From: Chrysopilus asiliformis
Taxonomy: Eukaryota; Arthropoda; Insecta; Diptera; Rhagionidae
Reading direction: 5' to 3'
DNA: 64,000 nt
NCBI GenBank assembly: GCA_964034945.1
Contig: OZ035962.1
Location: 30,903,943-30,967,942 of the forward strand
Within the stretch, counting starts at the first letter, position 1. Each line of letters opens with the position of its first letter. A program made the translations under genes and the position numbers. Below the pieces are notes generated by a model that worked only from the letters and a program-made list of their open reading frames with translations, was not told the DNA's origin and did no database searches. Shown here piece by piece: positions 34,301 through 45,622 of this stretch.

Positions 34301-37300
34301 TTGAATGCGGAAATCGTTCTCGGCACCGTGCAGAATGTAAAGGACGCCGTCAATTGGCTGGGATATACTTATTTGTATATCAGAATGTTGAGGCAGCCGA
34401 CACTTTATGCGATATCGCATGATAAAATCAAGGAGGATCCACTTTTGGAGCTCCATCGGGCGGATTTGATTCATACGGCGGCGCTACATTTGGAGCGGAG
34501 TGGTCTCGTGAAGTACGATAGGAAAAGTGGACATTTCCAGGTAAGTTTTTTTTTTGTGTTTTTGGGCTCATCTCCCTCTTTTTGCGATGTTTTCTCAATG
34601 CCACTTCAGAACTTCCCTGAAGTACTTAAAATCACCAAAGAATCTTGTGAGAGGCTTTAAACGACCTCCTGAGAATAATATAAGGGTTTCTTAAGACTCT
34701 GCTCCAGAATTATCCTTACTATATCAAAAAGAACGCAAAATTACCCTAGATTCTTCTGGAGATCTAAAAATTACGCTAGAACCACTTAAATTACTCCCTA
34801 ATCTGCTAAACTACTGGTTTTGTTAGCTTTTTTATACATAAAAGCTAGTTCTAAAAGCTTCAGTAGATTGTTTATTGCCCTCATTGCCTTGTTCTGAAGG
34901 ACTTTGATTTCTTGTAACAAATATGCCGGTAGATCAGACCATATAGGGTTTAAATACGACAAATGTGAGTGAATGTGAGCAAAATATCATACTAATATAT
35001 AAAAATGAGTTGGTGTCTGTCTGTCTGTTCCTCTTTCACGTAAAAACGGCTGAACCGATTGACTTGAAATTTGGCATGAGTGTCTGTGGTAGTTCTGGTT
35101 CCAACATAGGCATACGGAAAAGTAGCCTGAGGGGTGGAGGAGTAAGGGGAGGGGGTAAAGTATGGGGAGGGGGTAGCTCTTCCTCTATGTTACCCTTTCG
35201 CGGGGAAACTACCGAACCGATTGGCCTGAAGTTTAGCTCCAACATAGATCATAAAAAAAAAAATTTTTTTTAAACTTAACCCGGCAACGACGGGTATGCA
35301 AGCTAGTATTTTATAAAGAGGAGACTTTGGTAAGATATGCCGTAGTCAACAAATGGTATTATTTTCGATTTAACTTTTTGAACATGCCGATCCCATTTCA
35401 TGTTTTTTTGAATATTCAAACCTAAGTAAATTAAATCTTCAGTTTCCGATATAGCCCGATTTTCCATTAAAAGTTGAAAAGACCTGAGGATATTATTTTT
35501 AAAAACTATAAATTTTGTTTTGGTAGTATTAATTTTAAGATTGTTATTATCGAAGTATTCCTTCAGCTTATCGAGATCGGATTGCATTGCATATTTTAAG
35601 GCCTCTTGTGTATTTTCACTATATAAAAGTAACGCGTCGTCCGCATATAAAATTAAAACTCCATTCAAGTCTATTTCAAATATATCATCAATATACATTA
35701 TAAAGATTAAAGGCCCTAATATCGATCCCTGCGGGACTCCCCGAATAAGTTCCATTTCGCAATTCTCATAATTTTTGAACTGTACACGCTGAACGTCGAA
35801 TACATATATCCGTGAACAGCATAATGAAAACCTGAGAGTTTTGCAGGTTTTCATTATGCTGTTCACGGATATATGTTTTTTTTTGACATTTCTTTTCTTC
35901 TTCTCAAATAACACTTTAATATTTTTAAATTGCGAGGCAAGAATGTTATTATTCGGATATCTTTTCGTCAATTTAAAAGTTTTTTTTTTCAATACTTTTT
36001 TAGGTAACCGAACTGGGTCGAATCGCTTCGCATTACTACTGCACACACGACACTATGATGACCTACAATCAACTTCTGAAGCCAACACTCAGCGAAATCG
36101 AATTATTCCGGGTTTTCTCGCTGTCTGGGGAGTTCCGCAACATCACCGTTCGCGAAGAAGAGAAACTCGAGCTGCAGAAACTCATGGAACGCGTCCCAAT
36201 CCCAATAAAAGAATCAATCGAGGAACCAAGCGCAAAAGTCAATGTCTTGCTGCAAGCCTACATCTCCCAACTGAAGCTAGAGGGCTTCGCTTTGATGTCG
36301 GACATGGTTTTCGTCACACAATCAGCTTCTCGTTTACTGCGAGCAATTTTCGAGATTGTTTTGCATCGAGGATGGGCTCAATTGGCGGACAAAGCGCTGA
36401 CCCTTTGCAAAATGATCGACCGAAGGATGTGGCAGTCAATGTCGCCATTGCGACAGTTTAGAAAAATGCCCGAGGAGATCGTGAAGAAAATCGAGAAGAA
36501 GAATTTCCCGTGGGAGCGATTGTACGACCTCGAGCCAAACGAGATTGGAGAATTGATTCGAGTGCCGAAATTGGGAAAAACCATCCACAAATTCATTCAT
36601 CAGTTCCCAAAATTGGAGCTGACTACGCATATTCAACCGATAACGCGGTCGACACTTCGAGTTCAGCTGACAATCACCCCCGACTTCCAATGGGACGAAA
36701 AAGTTCACGGGCAATCGGAGGCGTTTTGGATTTTAATCGAAGATGTCGACTCGGAAGCAATTCTTCATCACGAATTCTTTTTGTTGAAGGAGAAATACGC
36801 CAGCGATGAGCATTTGATAAAATTCTTCGTGCCTGTTTTTGAACCACTTCCGCCGCAGTATTTTTTGCGAATCGTTTCAGATCGATGGATTGGTGCAGAA
36901 ACTCAGCTTCCTGTTTCATTCAGACATTTAATTTTGCCGGAGAAGAACCTCCCACCAACAGAATTGCTGGATTTGCAGCCTCTGCCGATTACGGCGTTGC
37001 GAAATTCGAAATTTGAGTCGCTTTACATCGACAAATATCCGCAGTTCAATCCGATTCAGACGCAAGTCTTCAATGCCGTCTACAACAGCGACGATAATGT
37101 GTTTGTAGGGGCGCCTACCGGATCTGGTAAGATGACAATTGCGGAGTTTGCTATCATGCGACTTTTTTCGCAGAACCCCGAAGGTCGTTGTGTTTACTTG
37201 GTGTCAAAGGAAGCCCTCGGGGATTTGGTTTTCAGCGATTGGCACGGAAAACTTGGGTCTTTGCTGGGCATAAAAGTAGTAAAACTAACAGGAGAGACGG

Positions 37301-40300
37301 GAACGGATTTGAAATTATTGGCAAAGGGACAAATTATTGTTACCACAGCGGATAAATGGGATGTACTGTCACGCAGATGGAAGCAGCGTAAAAATGTCCA
37401 AAACGTTCAACTGTTTATCGTCGATGAACTGCAATTGGTGGGCGGCGAGGATGGTCCAGTGCTGGAAATCGTCTGCTCTCGAATGCGCTACATTTCATCG
37501 CAAATCGAGAAGCAAATTCGAATCGTTGCGCTTTCATCTTCTCTGTCAGACGCTCGCGATGTCGCTCAGTGGTTGGGATGCAACCCAAATACGAGCTTCA
37601 ACTTCCATCCGAGTGTTCGACCAATTCCGCTGGAACTTCACGTGCAGGGCTTCAATATGACGCACAATGCCTCGCGAATTGCCGCAATGTCGAAACCTGT
37701 CTACAATGCAATCGTCAAATACAGTCCACACAAGCCGGTTATAATTTTTGTTTCGTCCAGAAAACAAGCAAGACTCACCGCTATCGATATTTTGACTTAC
37801 TGTGCATCGGAATTGCAGCCAAATCGATTCTTCCACGCCGAAGAGGAGGACATAAAACCATTCTTGGATCGCATGTCCGATAAAACATTGAAGGAAACTC
37901 TGTCCCAGGGAGTGGCCTACATTCACGAAGGTTTAACAGTTTCCGATCATCGATTGGTGGAGCAACTATTCGATTCAGGCGCTGTTCAAATTGCTGTTGT
38001 GACCAGAGATTTATGCTGGGGATTGAATATCTCTGCTCATTTGGTGATTATCATGGATACGCAGTTCTACAACGGTAAAAATCACTCATACGAGGATTAT
38101 CCCATAACGGATGTCCTACAAATGGTCGGACGGGCGAATCGCCCAGTTGAAGATATTGACGCCAAATGCGTTCTCATGTGTCAGACGTCGAAGAAGGACT
38201 TTTTCAAAAAATTCCTCAACGAACCGCTGCCAATTGAGAGCCACTTGGATCACATGATGCACGATCACTTCAATGCCGAGGTGGTAACGAAAACCATTGA
38301 GAATAAACAGGACGCCGTTGACTATTTAACGTGGACATTCCTCTACAGGCGATTGACACAGAATCCCAATTATTACAATTTGCAGGGAGTCACACACAGG
38401 TTGGAATTTGAAATTTTTATGAGAATTGGGTTTATTTGAGTGGAAATTCTTTTTAGGCATTTATCGGATCATTTGTCGGAGTTGGTGGAAAATACACTTT
38501 CCGATCTTGAGAAATCCAAGTGTATTAGCATTGAAGATGACATGGACACGTTGCCATTAAATTTGGGAATGATTGCGGCTTATTATTACATCTACGATAC
38601 AACCATTGGTAAGAGAAGTATTAGTTTGTAGTTGTATATAACAGTCGTTCCGTAACGTATTGTATGGGTAGCTTTTCTGGAAAATTTAAAAAAATAGTAC
38701 ATGGAATTAAACATTGAAGGGTTTTAAAATATCTAAAATTAAAGAAAATAAGAGGAAAACATATTTTCTGAAATATTTGTGTGTCAAACCCTGAAAAGGT
38801 CGTATTGCGTGATTTTTAAGGGCAGTCAAGCAAATTTGATCGTTTTCTTATTTTTGTAGAAAGAAAAACGTCTAAATTTGTTTGACTGACTCCAACAATC
38901 CCGTTATACAGCAACACAACCAAGGTTTAGACTTTGGAATTGCCAAAACATACAATATTCGCAACACTCAAGTTCGGAAATTGATCAAATTGCTTTTTGG
39001 CACACAAACTTCAGCCGGCTTGTGGTTCCATAGGCTATCAAAATAAAACTGTATTGTATGCAGCTTAAAATTATACGAAATGGCATATTTTTTTCACTGT
39101 CACAGCAGGAACACCGAAAAAATAAAAGTCTCCACACATTTTCACTTCACCTTACTAAACAAGTGGTTTTAAAGTTTTTTTTCGGCGCTTTTTAAAGAAT
39201 TTGGTCAACAGATGTTTAAAGTAGTACTAACTCTTCTTCTTCTCATTTTAGAACTCTTCAGTTTATCATTGAACAGCAAAACCAAGATCAGAGGACTTTT
39301 AGAGATTATATCATCAGCGGCTGAATACGAAGACATCGTGATTCGTCATCACGAAGAAAACATTCTTCGTAACTTGGCACAAAGGTTACCAAATAAATTG
39401 ACTGGACCAAATGGAGCTGCACCAAAGTAAGAAATTTCCTTACAGTTTCAATCCCATGAATTTAACGAGACGTGTGTTTTTTTTTTAATTTCAGGTACAA
39501 TGACCCACACATAAAAACGAATTTACTTCTCCAGGCGCATTTATCTCGGCTACAACTCGGTCCAGAGCTCCAGGGCGACACAGAAATCATTTTAGGAAAG
39601 GCAATTCGCCTAATTCAAGCCTGCGTCGATGTACTAAGTTCTAACGGTTGGCTTTCCCCCGCGGTTGCTGCTATGGAACTCGCACAGATGGTGACGCAAG
39701 CGATGTGGAGCAAAGATTCGTATCTAAAACAATTACCGCACTTCACCAACGACATTGTCAAGCGATGTACAGATAAAGGGATTGAAACAGTCTTCGATAT
39801 CATGGAACTCGAAGACGACGATCGATCAAAATTATTGCAACTTTCAAACGCTCAAATGGCAGACGTTGCACGGTTCTGCAATCGTTATCCAAATATCGAG
39901 ATGAGTTTTGAAGTAGTCGATCAGGACAAGATAAATTCCGGATCAACGGTTAATGTTGTTGTACAGTTGGAACGAGAGGATGAAATTACTGGCCCAGTTA
40001 TTGCACCATTTTTCCCACAGGTTAACTTTTTATTTTAAATTTTTATTCGTGAATGTGAAGTGATTGAAAATTTAATTTTTTTTTTTAGAAACGCGAGGAA
40101 GGCTGGTGGGTAGTAATTGGTGATCCGAAATCAAATTCCCTGCTTTCAATTAAAAGATTGACACTACAACAAAAAGCAAAGGTGAAGCTAGATTTTGTCG
40201 CACCAAGTCCTGGTAATCATGAGTATACACTTTACTTTATGAGCGATTCGTATTTGGGATGTGATCAGGAATATAAATTTAATATTGATGTCGGTGATTT

Positions 40301-40331
40301 CCAATCCGACAGTGGTAGCGAATCCGATTAA
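31335..40331 (+). CDS. Brr2: U5 snRNP 200 kDa helicase Brr2
   Basis: Brr2 is the DExD/H-box Ski2-like helicase that unwinds U4/U6 snRNA during spliceosome activation. Ten coding exons rebuilt from splice sites: 31335-31379, 31476-31639, 31697-31990, 32050-32281, 32342-34540, 36004-38399, 38457-38608, 39252-39426, 39495-40020 and 40089-40331. They total 2141 residues, against about 2136 in human. The N-terminus is [15 protein letters not shown]; residues ~1-450 are the autoinhibitory region with [21 protein letters not shown]. Cassette 1 has Walker [10 protein letters not shown] (K507, T508), DEIH at 613-616, SAT, and [12 protein letters not shown], followed by a Sec63-type unit. Cassette 2 has GAPTGSGKM (M1355 for the usual Thr) and DELQ at 1452-1455, as expected of a non-hydrolysing second cassette, followed by the second Sec63 unit and [13 protein letters not shown] near the end. 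Intron 5 (34541-36003) is enlarged by a LINE and a Helitron; the intron 6 donor is a weak CAG|GTTGGA. Brr2 follows RpLP0 by about 580 bp on the same strand. Confidence 0.97.
34987..35306 (+). mobile_element. Non-autonomous Helitron nested in the LINE
   Basis: The 320 bp element begins TCATACTAATATATAAAAAT and ends GCAAGCTAG. A lies immediately before it and T after it, the AT target of Helitrons, with no duplication. The 3' end has the required hairpin: ACCCG and CGGGT around GCAACGA (35279-35295), followed by 11 bases ending in CTAG. Near the 5' end is a TGTCTGTCTGTC run and CTGAACCGATTGACTTGAAATT. It carries no Rep/helicase frame. It splits the reverse-transcriptase reading of the surrounding LINE, so it is younger than the LINE. 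Confidence 0.85.
35803..35875. repeat. Perfect inverted repeat, 32 bp arms and 9 bp loop, at the LINE 5' edge
   Basis: 35803-35834 and 35844-35875 are exact reverse complements separated by AGAGTTTTG. The left arm lies inside the reverse-transcriptase reading (…GIYV/RIYVFDV region) and the right arm is where that reading leaves recognisable LINE sequence. It therefore marks the truncated 5' end of the LINE, ending in an inverted copy of its own edge. It lies about 130 bases before the acceptor of Brr2 exon 6 and could form a stable hairpin in the pre-mRNA. Confidence 0.88.
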
Positions 40332-40372
40332 GCATTAAGATTTTTTTTGTCAATTTAGTTTTTAAGGTTTAT

Positions 40373-40378
40373 AATAAA
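40373..40378 (+). terminator. Brr2: Brr2 polyadenylation signal
   Basis: AATAAA 41 bases after the Brr2 stop codon, in ATAATAAATG. It is the first canonical signal downstream; the 3'UTR would be short. Confidence 0.65.
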
Positions 40379-41090
40379 TGATTTAATATACATGAAAATA
40401 ATCAATTTAGGAAATCTTGTGGTTTTTAAAATAATTATGAATATTTTGTTCAAACAAGCCGAAAATTTTATATATTACTATGTTCAATCATTTTTAATCA
40501 AGAATATTAAAAGCTATTACTTTTTAACAAAATTTGGAAAATTATTTTCGTATAGAAATTAATCTTTTTTTCATCAAATTTTCGATGCGGCAACCCAGAG
40601 AATGAGTTCAATGGGCTGATATTTGTAGTGTCAGATTTATCAAGTAATTTTGACCACCATTTCGATAACCCAAAGAATTTGTCGAAATTCGCCTCAGGGC
40701 CTGAGATAAACTATTTTGGCTTCTGTACTGGATAGTTCTAACCTGACCTTGCGCTTTTGATACAAGTGAGATGCCAAAACTTTGAACAGGCACATGTAAC
40801 GCGGGCTATTCGTGTGGTTACTCGTACACAAGCGTAGGTTCAGAAAAAATACTTCATCATTTCGTGTATATATACGCTTATATTCAAAGTTTTTGACTCA
40901 AACTGGCCGAAACCGAGCCAAAGCCACCTAAAGTTAACTTTTTTGACAGTTCACTGCGTCAAGAGAGCACCCCAAGCGCGTTGGTTGAATTCCGCTTATC
41001 AAAACGGTTAAGAATGGTTTCTTTAGTTTAATGGGATGGCCCCCCAGGAATAATGTCAAAGTGAGCGATATTAAATAGCTCCCTAGCAAC
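40379..41090. other. Intergenic region between Brr2 and WDR26
   Basis: No conserved protein or RNA was recognised. Several ATGs occur up to 41053 and none from there to 41587, which suggests that WDR26 transcription starts roughly at 41050-41120. AT-rich up to about 40580 and more balanced afterwards. Confidence 0.5.
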
Positions 41091-41586
41091 TGAGAAAGTT
41101 CGTTCTTTGTGTTTTTGAGCGAGTGAGTGCCATTTTGATTGCGGACAGAAAAAACTTTCTTGGAAAAAAGCAAAAATCCAGTAAATCCAGCCAGAGCCAC
41201 CAGCAAACCACCGTGAAACTCGCTCGTCCCGCGCTTCAATCGCAGCTATCCAGAAAATCGACGTTTCGCGCTGAAAAAACGGAGGAGCCAGCGATATTTT
41301 GGAAGCACGGTTTGCACTTATAAATCTCAAAATTGATAGGAATAACAAGAAATCTGCTGCCACTGGTCCTTGCGAGGACCAGCCGCCGCGCAAAAAAAGT
41401 CGAAAGAGTGCGTCTGGCGAAACACAACAAACAGCTTCAGCTTCATCGTCGCAAGCATTAGAGAATTATTTTGGAAGCAACCAAACGAAGTCGTCATCTG
41501 GAACAGCATCTTCTACAGCAGCAACAAAGGATCAAAACATCGCCAGTAGCAGCAGGACATCAGCAGGCGAGTCAGCTGATTGCAAG
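41091..41586 (+). promoter_or_regulatory. WDR26: ATG-free WDR26 leader, partly open in the coding frame
   Basis: From 41054 to 41586 I see no ATG on the plus strand in any frame, although the region is over 500 bases long. From 41275 on, the frame of WDR26 is open for 104 codons and reads as plausible protein, including PPRKKSRKSASGE (basic, NLS-like) and Ser/Thr/Gln-rich sequence. TTG at 41299 and other near-cognate codons could serve as starts, or an upstream exon could be spliced in, though no convincing acceptor was seen after the stop at 41272-41274. The plain reading is a long leader with translation from 41587. Confidence 0.55.
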
Positions 41587-43950
41587 ATGCAGCAACAATC
41601 GAACGCGAATAATCAAGGGGGAGGGGGCGACCAGCAAACTGGAACTTCTGCGTCCGCTAGCAATTCAATGTCGCAGGCCACAACGACGTCGTCAGGGAGC
41701 AGCGAGGCTAACGGTCATGTTGTCGAGGACGAAAGACAGCAGGATCAAAACGGGACATCAAGGAATAACGGATTCACCACTAGCGAATACCCACCGCCAG
41801 CGGAGGCTCGTGTACATCTCGATAAGACAAATCAGGACATCATTCGTTTGATTGGACAGTATCTGAAGAACGTCGGGCTAGATAAAAGCGCCGAGCTGTT
41901 GATGCAGGAGTCAGGATGTTATCTGGAGCACCCCGCCGCAACGAAATTCAGGCAGCACGTCCTGTCTGGCGATTGGACAAAGGCAGATCATGACTTGAAG
42001 GTTTGTATGTTTGTGTATTACTTGGTGTGGTGTGTTGCGCATCTCTCGTCTTCGTCCATCATCCGTCCATGCATTTCCAATTTCCCATGCATTTTCCTTT
42101 GTTCTCTGGTTCGTTCACCAGGCAAGTGCGTCGTCTTCTATTTTGCTTCGATGTTGTATGTATTGCGTTGTTGTATTTTTACATGCGATCGTTACAATAG
42201 CCAGCCAGCATAAGTTTCAAAATACGACTTTCCCCCATTTTCACGAATTAAAAAAAAGAAACCAGTCTGGAAAACAAACAAACACAATTCTGGCTGGCCT
42301 TTTAACTATCGCAGTTGCAATGATAAGCAAACACTAAAAAAAACTTGTTTTTTTTTCTCTAATTCCCGTAGGAACTGCAACCGCTTATCGATGGCAAGCA
42401 CACAAACATAATCGAAATGAAATTTCTGCTTTTGGAGCAGAAGTATCTCGAATTTCTCGAGGACGGAAGACCCTTGGACGCTCTACATGTGCTCCGCAAC
42501 GAGCTGACCCCGCTGCAGCATAACATAAATCGAGTCCATCAGTTATCATCGTACATGATGTGTTCAAACAACAAGGATCTTTACCAGCGTGCGAATTGGG
42601 AGGGCAAGGGCGTCGTTTCACGATCGCAGGTGATGGAACGCCTTCAGACCTATCTTCCGCCATCCGTAATGCTTCCGCCGCGCCGCCTGCGATCGCTTCT
42701 CTCGCAGGCCGTCGAAATGCAAACGGAGAAATGTCCTTGCCACGATATGTCGTGGGAGACGAACATCGAGAATGTATCGCTGCTATCGGATCACACTTGC
42801 CTAACGGATGGTTTCCCGATGCAGTCGCTTCAGGTCCTCAACGAACATTGCGACGAGGTGTGGTTCTGCAAATTCTCCCCGGATGGCCTGAAGCTGGCAA
42901 CCGGGTCCAAGGACACCACAGTAATTATCTGGGATGTTGATCCGCAGAAATTGCACGTAAAAATGCGTCGTACACTCGATGGCAATTCGTACGGAGTTTC
43001 GTTTCTCGACTGGTCTCCCGATTCGAAGCATTTGCTGGTCGGTGGGCCCGAAGAATGCCCCGAGATTTACATTTGGAATGTCGAGGAGGAGAAGCTGGTC
43101 GTGAAAATGTCACACTCAATGGAAGACAGCTTAACATGCGGCGTATTCAACAAGGATGGGACCCGATTCGTCGCCGGAGGCATCCGAGGTCAATTCTATT
43201 TGTGCGATCTCACCGGGTCGATATTGGAGAGCTGGGAGGGTGTTCGAGTCCATGGACTAGCCTTTCGAAGTGATAATAAAACTGTTCTAGCTGCCGACTC
43301 ACACAATCGTATTCGAGCGTAACGAACATTTTTCTATTATTTTACTATATGTATTTTTTTTCTTATAATTAGTTTCAATTTGACTGTTAAGACTTCCAGC
43401 TATATATTTTGTCAATTAAAATTCACCAATTTCTAAACTAATTCCATTCTTAACTGTTTCTCGTTTTAGGTACGTATTCGATAATCCACGTCTAGATTAT
43501 ATGCTACTTCACGAACAACATGCAATAATGACATTTAGCTTAAACTCAACAGATCGTTTAGCATTATTAAATATCTCGACGCAGGGCTTACACTTGTGGG
43601 ACATTGAAGACAAATGCCTGATCCGTCGTTTCCAGGGCGTTACCCAGGGAAATTTCACAATCTATTCATGTTTCGGTGGTGTTCATGAGAGTTTCGTCGC
43701 TAGCGGCAGCGAAGATAACAAAGTTTATATTTTCCATATAAAACGTGAGGAGCCGCTGGCTAAGCTTGTCGGACATACGAAATCCGTCAATTGTGTATCG
43801 TGGAATCCAGTCTATCCGTCCCTTCTGGCATCGGCATCCGATGATGGGACGGTTCGGATTTGGGGGCCAAAAACACTTCATCAAAGTCATGCGTCAGAAA
43901 GCGATGAGTGCTCATCATGCTCTTCGTCGTCTTCCTGGAATAATTCATAA
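41587..43950 (+). CDS. WDR26: WDR26-type WD40 protein, CTLH/GID ubiquitin-ligase subunit
   Basis: WDR26 is a scaffold subunit of the CTLH (GID) E3 ubiquitin ligase. Coding exons 41587-42000, 42372-43318 and 43470-43950 give 613 residues from the first in-frame ATG. The N-terminal part is Ser/Gln/Asn-rich and disordered. Lis[67 protein letters not shown]. Then [14 protein letters not shown] and a WD40 propeller with [62 protein letters not shown] and [14 protein letters not shown]. The tail ends in Ser- and Cys-rich sequence ([10 protein letters not shown]). The CTLH is shorter than in the long human isoform and resembles the shorter one. The start is uncertain: the frame is open upstream to 41275 without an ATG, so the protein may be longer. 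AATAAA overlaps the stop at 43949; another is at 44060. Confidence 0.93.
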
Positions 43951-45560
43951 TAAAAATTATAGTTTTTTTTATTTAAATCAAACAAAAAAATCAACTAAAA
44001 ATATTTAAATTAATGAAAAACAAATCAAATTATTGAAAAAAACGCAAAAAAAATATATAAATAAACACTTTTTTTAATACATGAATGATTTTATATATAA
44101 ATAATTAATAATAATAATGTATTCGAAAAAAAAAAACAATTAAAAAAATATATATATTTAGAATGATGGTAATTATTATATTAGAGATTGCAAAACAAAA
44201 CAACCAACAAGAAACAAAAAAAAATATTAAGAGGTAGAAAAAAAAGATTTGAATAAAATATTTAACAGAAAAACAACCAATATTTAATAGCGGGACAGAA
44301 AATAATAAATCAAAAAAAAAACATGAAATAATTTAATATAATCTGTAATTTTGAGTAGAGTTCGATGAAATGTCTTTGTTGTGACACCTTTTACTGAGTA
44401 AATTTAATGAAAAAAAGCGATGTATAATCGTACATCCTAGCATTTAAGGTTACAATAATGAAAAACAAAAAAAAGTGAGAAATGAATCGTCTTATTCAAT
44501 GAGAAAAACAAAGAAACAAAAAGTTCGATATTAAAAGTGGTTTTATTTATTCAATCCCGAATCACTTTTTACTTTAGCTTTCATTATATACATAATTAAA
44601 TAGAAGTTTTTCAGTTTTCTCGAAATTTTCCAGAAACATTTTTAGAATTGAAAGATATCCGTAAAGATCGACTACAGGAAGAACCTCTAAACAAAAGATT
44701 CCGGCAGGTTAATGCAAGGACAAATGGAAAAAAGAGGCCCTGTATTCGCCGAATACGATACGAATGGTTCGAATTGGAAGTTTGGTGTAGTTTTACCACC
44801 AACATCGAATTTACGATTCTTATTCGGCGACAGGGCGAAACGTATTTGGTTTTGGGAGTTAAAAACCGTGGAAGAGGCGACCGATTTCGATAACAACAAA
44901 AACAACTATAGGAAAAAGTAGTGAATTTAATTGCAATCACTTGTTTCCGATTTCATTCAAATAATAACTGATCAAATTAAAAAAACTGAAACTTGTAGAT
45001 TTTCTACGGTTTTTGATTGAATTTTCAACAGATGTGAAAGAAATGTAGTGTTGAATTGTTTTCACATCCATTTTTTAAATAGATAAAACTGAAATTCAAT
45101 CGAGCAAAGAAATTTTTAATTTCGGGGAAAATGCAATGGAAATAAAATTTATTGATCTCAAAATGTAACTAATTTAAAACAAAAACCTTAGATTTGCTTT
45201 TAGAAAACTGATTTTAGTTTTAGTTAAGTTTTAAATTTTTTTTTCAAAATTTACCAGTTTTGGACCTTTTTTCTTAAAATGCACCTTGAACGTACCCATA
45301 TGAGCAGCCAAAATTTGAGTGATACCAGCTCGTAACAAGGATATTCCATTTCTTTGGGAAGAACTGTCAAAATTAGGTGAAAATAGAAACTACCATAAAA
45401 TAAGCAGAGCTAACTGGAAAATAAAATTTTCATTATAAGGAATACGAAAAAATACAATCAGTTTTTCACAACTGCAACTATTTTTTCCATTTTTTTAACG
45501 TTTCGTTTTTGAGTCAATTTAGGGATATTCGCTCGTACCGCAATTACGCAAACCGTTTAC
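43951..45560. other. Intergenic region WDR26 to SCCRO
   Basis: The first ~600 bases are very A-rich and look like 3'UTR and degenerate sequence after WDR26, with several AATAAA words. A GC-richer island at about 44650-44920 contains the orphan frame listed separately. The rest, to the SCCRO leader, is AT-rich without recognisable content. A proximal promoter for SCCRO is expected near 45500-45560, but no core motif was identified. Confidence 0.5.
44712..44921 (+). CDS. Orphan ORF of 69 codons in a GC-richer island, unrecognised
   Basis: Starting MQGQMEKRGPVFAEYDTNGS, this frame has a balanced amino-acid composition (GVVLPP, RIWFWELKTVEEATDF) unlike the Lys/Asn/Phe frames around it, and ends with an ordinary TAG. 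The second plus frame (44648-44893) and a minus frame are open over the same bases, so the coding strand is not settled. A possible acceptor (TTTTCCAG at about 44625-44632) lies upstream. It could be a lone exon of an unseen gene, a processed fragment or a piece of a mobile element. I recognise no family. Confidence 0.25.
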   Translation: MQGQMEKRGPVFAEYDTNGSNWKFGVVLPPTSNLRFLFGDRAKRIWFWELKTVEEATDFDNNKNNYRKK

Positions 45561-45622
45561 ACGCCACACTGGTTGTTTTTGTCAATTTTTTGTGAAAAAG
45601 AGTGGAAAAGTTGCTTGATAAA

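Larger units (their letters stand above)
34795..35875 (-). mobile_element. 5'-truncated non-LTR retrotransposon (LINE) fragment in Brr2 intron 5
   Basis: On the minus strand, from about 35860 down to 35308, a frame reads as the core of a LINE reverse transcriptase. [20 protein letters not shown] is followed by the catalytic box YADDA, then [15 protein letters not shown] and [20 protein letters not shown], the order seen in Jockey/CR1-like elements. The frame breaks at the Helitron (34987-35306). Beyond it, RT-type sequence resumes as [18 protein letters not shown] and [15 protein letters not shown] (about 34980 to 34860). The first and second exons of a full element, the endonuclease and the 3' tail are not found. 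It is a dead copy lying antisense to Brr2. Confidence 0.82.

Noticed and set aside
35841..36461. 206-codon plus frame entering Brr2 exon 6
   Set aside because: It is out of frame with Brr2, begins in LINE-derived intron sequence and crosses the exon 6 acceptor; Brr2 itself reads in another frame from 36004.
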